NCBI GenBank assembly: GCA_023846275.1
Contig: CM043872.1
Location: 25,963,670-26,027,669 of the forward strand
Source of the DNA: Vanilla planifolia
Lineage: Eukaryota > Streptophyta > Magnoliopsida > Asparagales > Orchidaceae
Direction: 5' to 3'
DNA: 64,000 bases
Shown: positions 49,340 to 60,425 of the stretch, in pieces
Position numbering within the stretch: the stretch's first letter is position 1
Layout: every line of letters begins with the position of its first letter
Notes under the pieces: model-generated
Database searches by the model: none
Seen by the model: only the letters and a program-made list of their open reading frames with translations
Told to the model about the DNA's origin: nothing
Position numbers and translations under genes: made by a program

Positions 49340-50270
49340 TTTTTGTCTTGAGATTCTCGATGGATTGATTCTTATCAATAAGCTCAAGGTTTAGACGATA
49401 ATTTAATTCCTTGTGGTTGAACATGTAGCAAAAGAAGCAAAAATTTGTGAGATTTTCATACTCTATGGTCTACCAAAAATCAACTTGACAATTGTTAATC
49501 AATATTTTATTTGACAATTCATTCCATATATTGATTTCAACACATATCCTTACAATATTGGGTTGGACGAGAGAAGTACTTGATGTATCTATCTTAAGAG
49601 TTTTTCCAGAAGATAACCTATAGAGAATAGGGGACTTGTTGAAAAAGTACTCTGGCAGATGAGAAAGCAAGATTTAAATAGGCACAATTGGTGACTCAAA
49701 CTTAATGAAAAATAGGAGAGACCATTTGAAGATTCACATAGGACAGCCCTTGAAGGTCTACTCGTCATGTAGCTAACATCTACAGAAATCCTTTGTGTGT
49801 TCGAATCAAATTAAAATGTGTCTGGGATCTAGTAGCCTGATTGAGAAGAAACCTCTAAACCTAATTATTAAAAATCCTTTATGCAATGAATCTATGTTGG
49901 GGTGGCTTGAAGAGATATTTCCAACAAAAGTAAATTTGAAAGTGCTAAAAAGCATATATACATCCTCGTCAGCGGATAATACTGTTGATTTATCTTTATA
50001 AGTGGTAATGTCCCTCATAATGGCCGAATAATCTATAATAAAGGTGCATTTGTTCTTAAGTGAATCCACAACATTCAAGGTTGGAGTGCTGCTGAACGAT
50101 AATTGCAAAGTGCCATTGGTTCCTCAACGGGATTGCAAAGGGATGCCATCAGAAAAGAATTGGGGTTTGAAACCTCTTTCACCAATTGGGCGAATGAGTT
50201 AGTTGCAATTGGAGGGACAGAGACCAAAGGAGGAGCTGGAGCTGTAGGAGATGGAATAGGTTTCGTAAGA
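49340..50270 (-). pseudogene. DUF4283 / zinc-knuckle gene remnant, opposite strand
   Basis: On the minus strand, 50108-49806 reads LQLSFSSTPTLNVVDSLKN, then DYSAIMRDITTYKDKSTVLS, ADEDV and PNIDSLHKGFLIIRFRGFFS. After a frame break, 49670-49470 reads LSHLPEYFFNKSPILYRLSS and VQPNIVRICVEINIWNELSN, then (past a stop) IEYENLTNFCFFCYMFNHKE. This is the order of a plant DUF4283 protein with its knuckle. The last Cys of CX2CX4HX4C is replaced by Tyr. Such genes usually derive from LINE ORF1. It lies tail-to-tail with the large LINE and is a different family from that element's ORF1. It is broken in at least two places. Confidence 0.7.
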
Positions 50271-50453
50271 ATTGGAACAACGATCTAAGGAAGAGGACCA
50301 ACCATCTTGACTAGCACCAAGAGGTGGTGATAGGGCAAGCAAGGCCAACGTCTATGGCCGCAAGATGCAAGTGCTGAGGCAAACACTCTTTGATCCAAGG
50401 CAATCCGAAGCATTGATGAAATTGTGATTGTGTCACCCTGGTTATGATGAATT

Positions 50454-50456
<3 letters not shown>

Positions 50457-50494
<38 letters not shown>
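50457..50494. repeat. (GA)19 microsatellite
   Basis: Thirty-eight bases of perfect GA dinucleotide, preceded by ttagtg and followed by aagcaagagagagg. Confidence 0.95.
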
Positions 50495-50498
<4 letters not shown>

Positions 50499-52295
50499 AA
50501 GAGAGAGGTTTTGGCGAGAGATTAGTGAAAGACGAGCATTGCTCTGCTGGAAACCCTTGCAAAGCTTGACATCAAAGTTGCGGGAGACAAGCGGTGCTCT
50601 TCTCTCTACACCCTAATTACAATGATCTTGGGAGAGAGATCAAGAAAGAAAGAGAAAGTGAAATGATTGTAGTGTGTGCAATCATGATAATTCTCTAATG
50701 TTTTTAATTTTTATTATGTTATGTTATTATTGTTGTATTTTCTATTGTTAACATTGTAGTTTGTGTTTATGTATTAAAGTAAGAGTAATATTGGTGGGAT
50801 GGATGTTCTTAGATGTGTTGGTTTTTTTTTTTTACTTTATAGCTTATTAGTGCTTATGTTATACTTTTATATAATTGTTTGTGTAAAGTGTGTTTTTATC
50901 ATGTTCAATAAACTCATGATAAAAGTTTTTGTTATAAAATTTATACAAAAATTGTTATGAGCCATTAACATCATTATTAGGCTTGTTAATGGCTTTATTC
51001 ATGAAGTCGATTTAATTTTTAATTTGATTAACTTATAAAATGGTACATTTTTATTTACTCAATGTATGAATTTGATATGCTGACTCTTCTCATTTATATG
51101 TCGTTAGATTGGATCTATAGATCAGTTTCAATGTGACCCAAACTGAAAAAGATTCCTTTCCGATTAGCAGTTGTATTTGTTTTGAAAAAAGACTAAAAGT
51201 AATGAACTTCAAAATTTTTGGAGTTTTTATTTATTGGACTTTTTTGGAATCAATACATGCAGTGTTGTTAATTAGTTACTTTTATATAATCTTTTTTGTA
51301 GGGTATGTGATCATGATAATTCTTCGATGTTCTTAATTTTTATTATGTTATGTCATTGTTATTGTATTATCCAACATCAACATAGTAGTTTGTGTTTATG
51401 TACTAAAGCAAGAGTAATCCTTTTACATTGTACTTAGTATGAGTTAGCTTTAGTTCATTACTTTTTTCATATTTAAGATGTTTAATTTCTTTTAATTTGC
51501 TAAAATATGTTTTATATATTTTAAAAGAGAATTGATAATTACTAAACACATGTAATTACTGAGAGGAATCTAGTTATAAAAATTACATTCCTTTTAATGC
51601 TAATCATATCTAAGAATATATTGAACAAGAAATCATATTTTTGTTTATCAAGCAATTAATTCATTTTTATAAAAGTATTGTTGACTTTTTTATATGGACA
51701 AAACTTTTTGAAGTTCTTAAAATGAATCAACAATTATCCCTTTTTTAAAAAATGATGCATAAATGATTGATAAAAGATTACACGAGACTTTTGGTTGGAC
51801 CCACTTGAAAAATGAGAACATCATGGGTCATGGATGAGATTTGGGTTGACCCCAACCGGATACGATTTTTAACATCCAAGTCGGATCTGAGTTGGGATTT
51901 ATCTAGTCTAAACTCAATCTATTGTTAGGTGTAGTCATTGGATTTAAACATTTTAGATTTTGTCTCTTTTGTTTTGTGAATCTATCAATCTGGTATGGAT
52001 ATTAAGATTATGCTTAATGGTTGTTGTTCTTCATGTCATGTTGAACCTATTATTTGCAAATCCATACTGGTTTCTTTTAATGACATTGCTGTCTCCTCTG
52101 TGGTGTAAAAAGTATCTATTTTCTATATCAGATCTTTCATTTGAAATCCTTCTGTTTATTTTTATGATCTTACTAGCTATCCTCCCAAGATTTTTTACAT
52201 TTTATCTATTTTTGTTCACAATCTAGGGTGGTGGTTGTGTCAGAAACAATACTTGTACTTTCATCAGGGGCTACAATTTTGCCTCATCTTCTAAG
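50495..52295. repeat. AT-rich repeats upstream of the PPR gene
   Basis: A block at about 50687-50790 (catgataattctctaatgtt, then gtagtttgtgtttatgta) recurs at about 51309-51420, roughly 625 bp on. About 50850-51300 is related to 41320-41545, in two or more broken copies. The region just before 52296 is likely the promoter and 5' UTR of the PPR gene, but I see no clear TATA box that I would defend. Confidence 0.55.
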
Positions 52296-52451
52296 GTATG
52301 TTGCCACCGTTTGAACTTTTTCCTTTTAGGTATTTTTATTCTTATTTGCATTAAGGTGACCGATTAGATATATTTAAATGGTAATTAAAGTGTATTATTG
52401 GATATGATGCTTTTGATTTCCATGATCTCATTCATACATTTTTTGTGGCAG
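52296..52451 (+). other. Likely 5'-UTR intron of the PPR gene
   Basis: CTAAG is followed by the donor GTATGTTG at 52296, and tttttgtggcag ends at 52451 with a T-rich stretch before it. The acceptor is 48 bp upstream of the PPR start codon. Intron length of 156 bp is ordinary. This is inferred from splice signals only. Confidence 0.4.
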
Positions 52452-52459
52452 TTTGATGG

Positions 52460-52561
52460 ATGGATGAAGGATCTGCTCATGCTATGACCATTCTGAGGAA
52501 TGCGAGGCAGATTTTCAACTCAGTTGTTGAATGTTTGTATTGCTTCATTATGCAAGGTTAG
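52460..52561 (+). promoter_or_regulatory. Upstream ORF overlapping the PPR start
   Basis: ATG at 52460 opens a 33-codon frame (MDEGSAHAMTILRNARQIFN...) that ends at TAG 52559-52561, beyond the PPR start at 52500 in a different frame. Two further short upstream ATGs lie at 52456 (MDG, then stop) and 52464. If these are in the mRNA they would lower initiation at the PPR start. Confidence 0.4.
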
Positions 52562-53879
52562 GAAATTTGAAAAAGCTGAGGTGGTTATTGTAGACGGTAT
52601 AAGAGTGGGTTGCCTTCCAGATGTGGTCACCTATAATACTTTGATAGCAGCATATTGTCGCTTCGTGGGCTTAGATCAAGCATATTTGATTCTTAGAAGG
52701 ATGAGAGAAGCAGGGATAAAGCCTGATGTCATTACATACAATTCTCTAATGGCTGGAGCAAGCAGGTGCCATTTGCTGTCATACTGCAGGCTTCTGTTTG
52801 AAGAAATGAACAAAAATGGAATAGAACCTGATGAATGGAGCTACAATACTTTAATGCACTGTTTATTTAGCTGCGGATGTCCAGAGGAAGCCATTCAGAT
52901 ATTCTCACAGATGACGTCAAAGAATATTACCCCATCTATTGTGTCTTACAATACTTTAATTGCTGGCTATTTCAAGTCTGGAAGAGCAGTTAATGCTATC
53001 ATGACATTTAGGAGGTTGCAAAAGTTTGGTTTCTCGCCAGAGCTTGTCACTTATAACATTATGCTTGATGGGTTAGTTAAATCTGGTAAATTAGGTCAGG
53101 CAAGAAGAGTGCTCCAGGAGTTTAGAGAATCAGGTCTTGTTCCTAATGCAGTAATCTATACCACTGTTATGAAATTCTGCTTTAGGTCTAAGAAGTTTGA
53201 TCATGGTGTAGATGTGTTTTATGAGATGATGGGTAAAGGATACACGGCAGATGTGTTTGCCTATTGTGCAGTTATTAGTGCGCTTGTAAAGAAAGGTAAG
53301 ACAGAAGATGCTCGTTTTTTTGCACAACAAATGTTCAGGAAGGGTGCCGGGGTTGATCTAGCATGTTATAATGCTTTAATATATGCGCATTGCAAGGAAA
53401 GAAACATGAATGCTGCATTACAGATGGTCAATGAGATTGAAGAATGTGGTATGGAAAGTGATGAGTACACGTACTCTACTTTGGTTGATGGTTTCTGTAA
53501 AAGTGGAGATGTTGATTCTGCTTGGAATCAGTTGCGTGCAATGGAAATCAGTGGCTTAGGTATGAACTTGGTTGCCTGCAATAGTCTGATTGATGGACTG
53601 TGCAAAGCTGGAAGAGTTAATCATGCCATACATGTGTTGAAGATGATGAAGATAAGAGATTCTTTTACATACTCGGCTCTCATCCATGGTCTATGTAAAG
53701 CTAGAAGGTTTCGTGCTGCAGCTGCATTCTTGTTCAATTGCTTGGAAAATGGCACCAATGTGCTTAGGTCTGCACAACGTACGGTACTTCATGGCCTTCG
53801 TTGTTCTGGATTTAGAAAGGATGCAAAGAAAGTTAGGGTGGCAATATGGAAAGCTGGATTCTTGAATTACAAAAGTTAG
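52500..53879 (+). CDS. P-class pentatricopeptide repeat protein, 459 aa
   Basis: A single uninterrupted frame of 459 residues. After a 41-residue start (MRGRFSTQLLNVCIASLCK...) come nine consecutive 35-residue PPRs at 42-356 (VVTYNTLIAAYCRFVGLDQA, VITYNSLM, EWSYNTLM, IVSYNTLI, LVTYNIML, AVIYTTVM, VFAYCAVI, LACYNALI, EYTYSTLV), a 31-residue one at 357-387, another 35-residue one at 388-422 and a short tail. There are no E or DYW domains, so it is P class. It resembles the Arabidopsis protein At4g17915 as I remember it. P-class proteins bind single-stranded RNA, usually in mitochondria or plastids, where they affect RNA stability, splicing or translation. No clear transit peptide precedes the first repeat, so targeting is not evident. 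The start is fixed by an in-frame TGA at 52494-52496. Confidence 0.9.
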   Translation: MRGRFSTQLLNVCIASLCKVRKFEKAEVVIVDGIRVGCLPDVVTYNTLIAAYCRFVGLDQAYLILRRMREAGIKPDVITYNSLMAGASRCHLLSYCRLLFEEMNKNGIEPDEWSYNTLMHCLFSCGCPEEAIQIFSQMTSKNITPSIVSYNTLIAGYFKSGRAVNAIMTFRRLQKFGFSPELVTYNIMLDGLVKSGKLGQARRVLQEFRESGLVPNAVIYTTVMKFCFRSKKFDHGVDVFYEMMGKGYTADVFAYCAVISALVKKGKTEDARFFAQQMFRKGAGVDLACYNALIYAHCKERNMNAALQMVNEIEECGMESDEYTYSTLVDGFCKSGDVDSAWNQLRAMEISGLGMNLVACNSLIDGLCKAGRVNHAIHVLKMMKIRDSFTYSALIHGLCKARRFRAAAAFLFNCLENGTNVLRSAQRTVLHGLRCSGFRKDAKKVRVAIWKAGFLNYKS

Positions 53880-54832
53880 GGTTACTTTTGGAATGACCAG
53901 TTGTTGATCATTCCTGGGATTTATTGCATGAGCATGGCATACCTCCCTATGCAAGATGCACCTCCCTAAGCAAGATGGACATGTATGTCTTTGCTTTCAT
54001 GTAGGCAAAACAAAATTAGCCTCCTCCAGTGGAATGATCCTGCAAAGCTTGGTTGCTGGTAGGTTTTGTTTGTCTAATGTTCTTGTTGGTTCAGAGCTTA
54101 CTGCATTATTGTGTTGGTTATCTGCAAAGAATGCTGATCAATTTGAGGAGTATTGTACTAGTTACTTATATTTTCTTAATTGGTAATAATATTTGATGTA
54201 AATAAGTTGAGCATAATATTTCTAAAAATATTATTCTAGACACTGAATGTGTCAAATCAGGTCAAATTCTTATTAGACTTGATCCATGCCAAACTAGTCT
54301 CACAAGGGTTAGAAGTAGTGATTGAGCTGATAAATGAAGTTCTAATTTAACATCATTTGAAGAAAAAAATATAGTAGTTTTCTTTAATATTGCATTCTTT
54401 TTACTGGTAGCCTGCTTAGCTTAGGAAGGATAATGTTTATAATATTTAGGAAGTTGTTTGATTGTGTATTATTTAAACAGTAGTAACATCTAAATTATAG
54501 TATTATTTAATATCATTTATTTAAAACTTCTTGTTTTTTTTGTTATTTAGTTCAATATTTTCTAAATAATTTTTTATTCATATTTTTGATTTACTTGTTC
54601 AAATATTAGTGACATCTTTGTATTATTTTTTATAAGTAAAGTTGTAATCTTGAATAGTATAATTAAAAAATATCATCAAATTAAACATTTACTATTTTTG
54701 AATGACAGTACATTATATGACAATACAATTAAGTCAAATGCCTTCTTAGTATATTACAAGAGGCCATTTCAACTGTTGGAGGCCTTTTGATTACCACATT
54801 CTCACATAATGGTAGAATATCAATAAGTTTAT

Positions 54833-54883
<51 letters not shown>

Positions 54884-56455
54884 TTATGTGTATGCTTATG
54901 CTTATGTATTGGTTAAATGGGATAAAAGGGCAGTCAAATTGACAACAACAAACATCTATTTGTTCAAGGCTCTTATTAAGTACAATCTTATGCCAAACTG
55001 CAGCACAGGTTGAGAACTTATGAAGAGGCACATGAAGTAGCTTTTGGATATAAAATTAACTTCATATTGGGTTGATTTTTGTGCATCCTCTGTCAAGGAT
55101 AATGAATGATTCAGCTTCTTTCATGAAACTTGGATTCTTCTGGATCAGCATCATAATACAGTATGATCTGTTGTTGGTTTAGCTGATAGTTGTTATTCTT
55201 CTATCTGAAGCTGCTCTATTGCAGAATTTTTCTAAACTAAACTTAATCTTCATCAGAAATGTTCACTCTTTTATGTGCTTTGTGACTGGTTTTTCTTCTT
55301 CAGAAATGGTTGTCTTTTTTTTTTTTACATGAAAGTCAAGTGGAACTTGGGTGTTATGTGGTAATGTCCTTGATGGTTTGTCTTCTCCAAGAAGACTATG
55401 GAGGAAAATGGTTCAACTTATGCAAGCTTCAGCTAAAACAGGCAGAAAAAAAATACTGGAGAGGCATGGTTGATTTGAAGAGATTTCCAACCTGTTTAAG
55501 CTTTTTTTCATTCAAATTTAGAAAAATGCTGTTTAAAGTTTTAGTTTCATGTCTAAATTTTAGTTTTGATTTTGATAATTTGACAATTTTGATGTTTTGA
55601 TTTTGTTTTGAATGTATTATTTTAATAGTTTGAAAAAGATGAAATTATATGTTGAATATGGATCTAGTTATTGTTTTTGTATTATAGTTATTATATTGTA
55701 TAAATTTAATAACAAATGTAAAATTGACATTTAATTTAAAATATTTATAATAGGTTAAAATAACTTAAAGAAAGTTTGTGTTATAAGTGTTGTATGTTTT
55801 TGCATGAGCCCTTATTAAGACTAAGTAAATAAAATAAAAATAAGATTTTAAAATAAAAATTTATTTACAATTGAAACCTATTAATTCATTACCTCAATTA
55901 CAAAAACTTAAAATATTTCGTAGGGCTACGCTATTACCATGATGAGTTATTGAAAATATAAAAAATTCGCATCTTCCTATTTAAAAATAAGGAACACATG
56001 GCTTTTTTATGATAATATTTGAGATATAAAAAATCTAATTAAAAGAAATAATTTTTTATGCAAATCAATTCAAACCAATAATCAATAAATCATGTTTAAT
56101 TAAAATTAAAATTAAACCAAATTATCTATCCAAAACTTGAATTAAGCCCAATCTTCAATCAACATCAAATCAACCCAAGATTTAATTGTTAACAATTTAT
56201 TATATAGCAAATAAATTCAATAAAAACGATTATATGGAATTACATTTTTGATTATCCATGACTACAAATTTAAAATTCACGAGAGGAATTCAATGCTGTT
56301 GTTGATCAAGCTGATATAAATTATTATACAAGAAGAGATTCAATCAAAAGGAATGTTTCCAGAACCAAAACAATCTAAAGGAAAACAAGTAAATTAAAAC
56401 GCAAAGCTGGAGATCTTTTCTACAGATCAAAGATGGAAGCAATAAAACTTCAAAA
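53880..56455. other. Intergenic, AT-rich
   Basis: The 3' UTR of the PPR gene begins here. Because that gene and the inhibitor-2 gene converge, this stretch holds both terminators. I see a TA microsatellite and AT-rich sequence. The frames at 53956-54186, 54729-55031 and 55310-55600 have no recognisable content. Confidence 0.5.
54836..54880. repeat. (TA)n microsatellite
   Basis: Forty-five bases of alternating A and T without interruption. The hydrophobic frame over it on the minus strand (YIYIYIY) is an artefact. Confidence 0.95.
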
Positions 56456-57533
56456 TTAATCAGATGGAGAAGCTTTTTGCTGATGGGAGACTCCCTTCCC
56501 AGTTATTGTTCCCATCACACCATAGTCTTCATCATCATCAATAACAAGGGACCCTGAACTCATGAGCTCCTTAACCTTCCAGAACTCGTCGTAATGAACC
56601 CGACGATGCTCCTTGAAGTCCAATCTCCCCCGTTCTGCTCCAGAATCTGATAAGAAAGCAAAGAGTTGATTCATGTGTACAACTTAGTTTCTTGCAATTC
56701 TAATGTAGATTGTTGTTTCAAAGTTTAGTTATGCCTTCCTTGTTTAGGAGTTCCTATAGTTGCAATTGAAATTTACTACATTGCAATTGGAAGCAAATTA
56801 AAGAACTGGAAAAAGATTAATGACCTCCAGAATCTGATAAGAAAGCAAAGAGTTGATTCATGTGTACAACTTAGTTTCTTGCAATTCTAATGTAGATTGT
56901 TGTTTCAAAGTTTATTTATGCCTTCCTATTGTTGCAGTTGAAATTTACTACATTGCAATTGGAAGCAAATTAAAGAACTGGAAAACGATTAATGACCTTC
57001 ATCTTGTTGCACGGTAGCTACTTCATCTTCTAATGATGCCCACTCTCCATCCATTTGACTTGATGAGGTTGCATCACTTAAAGCACTTGGAATGGGCTCA
57101 ACATTTACAGAACCATCAATGCATTCATCAAAAGCACATCTTGGTGAAAATGAATCTGCAAAAATCACACTCATCAAACTTGACCAATAACTACAACATA
57201 GAAAAATCACATGGAAAACTAAGCAAAGGTGATTAATTAAACACAGCAGATATGGGTATAAATACCATCATCGTCAAGCATAGGGTGGTATGGTGTCTTG
57301 GGTTCGGTGATTTTCTGTCGTACGGGCTTATTTGATTCAATCTCATGTAGGTTTGCCTCATCCCATTGTACACGGCTGGAGTTCAAAAATATGAAATGAG
57401 AAGAATTGATTTACGATGAAAAATTAGAGTTAGAGGTCATATTACATAGGAATAAAAATGATAAAATAGCAAAAATAAATAAATAAATAAATAAATAATG
57501 AATCTTTAGATATCATACTCACTTAAGGAACAT
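56456..57533 (-). CDS. Protein phosphatase inhibitor-2 (PP1 regulatory subunit), 4 exons
   Basis: Coding exons on the minus strand are 57523-57533 (ATG at 57533, MFL), 57266-57375, 56997-57155 and 56456-56646. They sum to 471 nt, 156 residues plus stop, and all phases agree. Motifs in order: [37 protein letters not shown] (N-terminal third), an acidic Ser-rich middle ([12 protein letters not shown]), and [18 protein letters not shown] with an acidic tail. RVx[15 protein letters not shown] and EHRRxHYDEF are hallmarks of plant inhibitor-2, which binds and inhibits the PP1 catalytic subunit; the HYDE segment reaches the active site. The length is close to the Arabidopsis protein. Donors are GTGAGT, GTATTT and GTCATT; the last is weak. 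An acceptor-like ttatttag lies 6 nt before ATG, so a non-coding 5' exon (perhaps near 58.76-58.80 kb) is possible. The last intron is duplicated (56638-56996). Confidence 0.88.
56638..56996 (-). repeat. Tandem duplication of the last inhibitor-2 intron
   Basis: Copies at 56638-56824 (187 bp) and 56825-56996 (172 bp) are almost identical; the second lacks about 14 bp. Read on the gene's strand, each copy begins gtcattaatc and ends with the acceptor cttatcag followed by ATTCTGGAG. The duplicated unit is therefore the whole intron plus the first 9 nt of exon 4. Positions 56825-56833 become a potential 9-nt microexon flanked by its own AG and GT. Including it would add three residues (DSG) in frame. 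Confidence 0.85.
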
Positions 57534-59331
57534 GGTGATCTAAATAACTCGTCAACAAAACTATTAAGGTGCTTGAAAACAATTCTTAATCCTACTAAAC
57601 AAGGTCAAATATCTTAGTCCTCTAATATCATTATGCTAATTAACTTTTTCTTTATTTTTTATGACAACAAATCCTTTTTGATAATATTGTCATTTTTTCT
57701 TTTTCTTTCTTACCATATTCTTAGAGAAAATGCAAATAATTGATTTTGCTAACAAAAAGATTGAAACGAATTACAATTATATGTTCAAATAATCTAAAAG
57801 GATACTTAGTTTAACAATGTAATGTTATTAAAAATTTGAACTTATTTGATTTGATAATATATTTAAATAATATTGTTAAAAATTATAATTTTTGTCACTA
57901 AAAATAAAAGACCATTGAAAGCATTAAACTAAAAAAAAAGTAATAAGAGAAGCATTGAACCAAATAATAAAAAAATATCTATAAGCATTAGATAATACAA
58001 ACATCTAAATAACATTATTATTTAGATATCAATATTATCTAAATAACATCGTAACAAGCACCTACTAATTCAATCTTTTTGAGAATATCCTCAATCGGCC
58101 TTACACTAGTCTTTTGAGTATAATATTCTCATCCATATCAACATCTTTACATGAACAACAATAGAAAATTTTGAAGGGATTAATGGAAAAATAAAACAAA
58201 TAAGAATTCAAGGAATTCATCGTACTGAGATCTAACCTATAACAATATAGTGGGAGCTTTTCATGGTGCAATTATCCTTTTATAAGCATGGTTACGTGAA
58301 AACCATTGTGATTAACTTAACTAATTTCACATTGCAAATGTAAAATGTTGAGGGATCTAAGAAAATCAAGTCAAAAGAATTAGACTTAAAAACAGCTTAT
58401 CAAAGAGTCTTGAAGTTCTATTAGGATATGAGACCCCTAAACCAACAATAAAATGGACAGCAGATCACACAGATCAGATGAGGAGAAAGCTAGTCATTAC
58501 TTCTTTTAGGGCTGGATTTGTGATGGCATCCCTGCTCCCTTTTTGACACATGCCAAAAATAATGAGGTTGTGGACCATGTCTAGGGTTGGCCTACCCCCC
58601 AAAAGAGATTAATAATGAAAGAAATGATAAATAGCTCCAAACCCAGAAGTTGAAGTTGAACATGATGCATTGGGTTTTCAAACAGGGATTTTTGCGAGTA
58701 GAAATTCCTATGGGATAATAGTACTAGAATTGTTTCGGAGTGAAAATGCAATTACCTCATCTTCAAGCAAGAAATTCTCTCAACTGAACAGCACTTCAGC
58801 TCACCTGCATTTGCAGTTAAATATTGCATTTCAGTGAGTATTGCCTTCAATTATGAATGGCATAAAACAAAAAGAAAAATGGTAATGAAATATTCACATA
58901 ATTCAACCTTTGGACCAAAATAATAAGCACAATGGACTATCCATGCAACGATGTGAAAGGAAAATTTTTTTTTATTATAATCTTCAAGGTATTACTAAAA
59001 TACAATTTCAGCAAAGCAAATCATGATCCCACACAGAAAAGTAACCAGGAAAAGCCACTTCTAAAAGCTAAAGCTCATTACACTAAACTTGTGTGCAATC
59101 TATTACAAACATTATATAAATCTAATAAGCTGCAAAATTGACAACAATAAGATAGATATTGAAATCTTCAAGTAGAATTCATACTCATAATCTGTCATCC
59201 TCACAAAAAAAAAAAAAAAAAAAAAGAAAATAGAATGAACAATTGATCACACATTTGGGGTTCCCACCAAACCCTCTCTATAACTTTCAACAAGTACAAA
59301 ATAAAATTTCAAATAGATTCTAGTCACATAG

Positions 59332-59817
59332 GTTCTCACACACCTCAACAAATGCAATTTATGTTATGCATGAACGAACCTATAGGACCAAGAAATATGA
59401 ATTTTGACAGTATCCCAATAGAGATGAGAAGCAGGTGTAGGGTCCTGCTCATAGTCATTCACATAAACCTACATATCATCTTAATATAAGGACAGTTTGC
59501 AAGCAAAAGAGACAAAACATCATGACATAATATGACATGAAATGAAAAGATTCCTACCTTTTGATGCCTCTGAAAATCACTTGTGTTCTCACACAACTGG
59601 ACAAATGCAATATATCATGCATGACCCTATAGGACCAAGAAATACGAACTTTGATAGTACCTCAATAGAGATCCCAAGCAGTGCAGGGCCCTGCTTATAA
59701 TCATTCACATAAACCTATACATCATCGTAATATGAGGATAGTTTGCAAGCAGAAGAGACAAAACATCATGCACATGGCTTGAAATGATGAGGTTTCTACC
59801 TTTTGACACCACTAAAA
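59332..59817. repeat. Tandem duplication, ~240-bp units
   Basis: About 59332-59580 and 59585-59817 share the order gttctcacacaac, ctataggaccaagaaata, gtaccccaatagagat-like, cattcacataaacct, gtttgcaagcaaaagagaca and ctaccttttga. Substitutions and small indels separate them. Non-coding. Confidence 0.75.
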
Positions 59818-59986
59818 ATAGCAATATGGAAGTTAAAAAAATAAGTGAGATGAAAAATAGTGATAGCAAAACCTAGATACTTGATTTAAGATTGAATTTA
59901 TATTTGTCCAAGAAACAAGATAGAAACCTCATAAAAAACTTTGAATATCAAAGTTTTAAGAGAAAAAGAGATCCATCAATCATCAA

Positions 59987-60425
59987 TATTTGCAATTTAG
60001 TTGAAATGATTTAGTAGGTCAAAAAGATTGGATAATAACCTTTAAAATTTTAGTAAAAGTGAGTTTTTTGGTGAAATAAGCTTATAAAAACTTACTAATA
60101 AGCTGGAATAAAGTCATGGAATTATAAAACAAGATCTCAATAAGAACAACCATTTTTTAGGGATTTTCTAAAAATTATCATTGAAGGGTGGAAGAGATTT
60201 ATTAACTCTCAGAATTTCCATTTTATTTGAAATGATTTAATAGGGCAAAAAGATCAGATAATAAGCATTCACAATGAAATCGCAAATTGGTTGATTTTAG
60301 TAGAGTTGAGTTTCTAGGTAAAATAAGCTTATAGAAACTTAAGAACCTGATATATTGAATTCATAGAATTATAAAAGAACTATCTAAGAATAACCTCTTT
60401 TTTAGGGCTTTTTATCTTTGAATTG
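59987..60425. repeat. Tandem duplication, ~205-bp units
   Basis: About 59987-60186 and 60213-60425 share ttgaaatgatttaataggtc, aaaaagat, gataata, gtgagttt, aaataagcttata and the end ttttttaggg. They are more diverged than the pair just upstream. Confidence 0.65.

Noticed and set aside
50285..50500. Minus-strand frame starting with Leu-Ser repeats
   Set aside because: The LSLSLS run is the (GA)n microsatellite translated; the remainder has no support.
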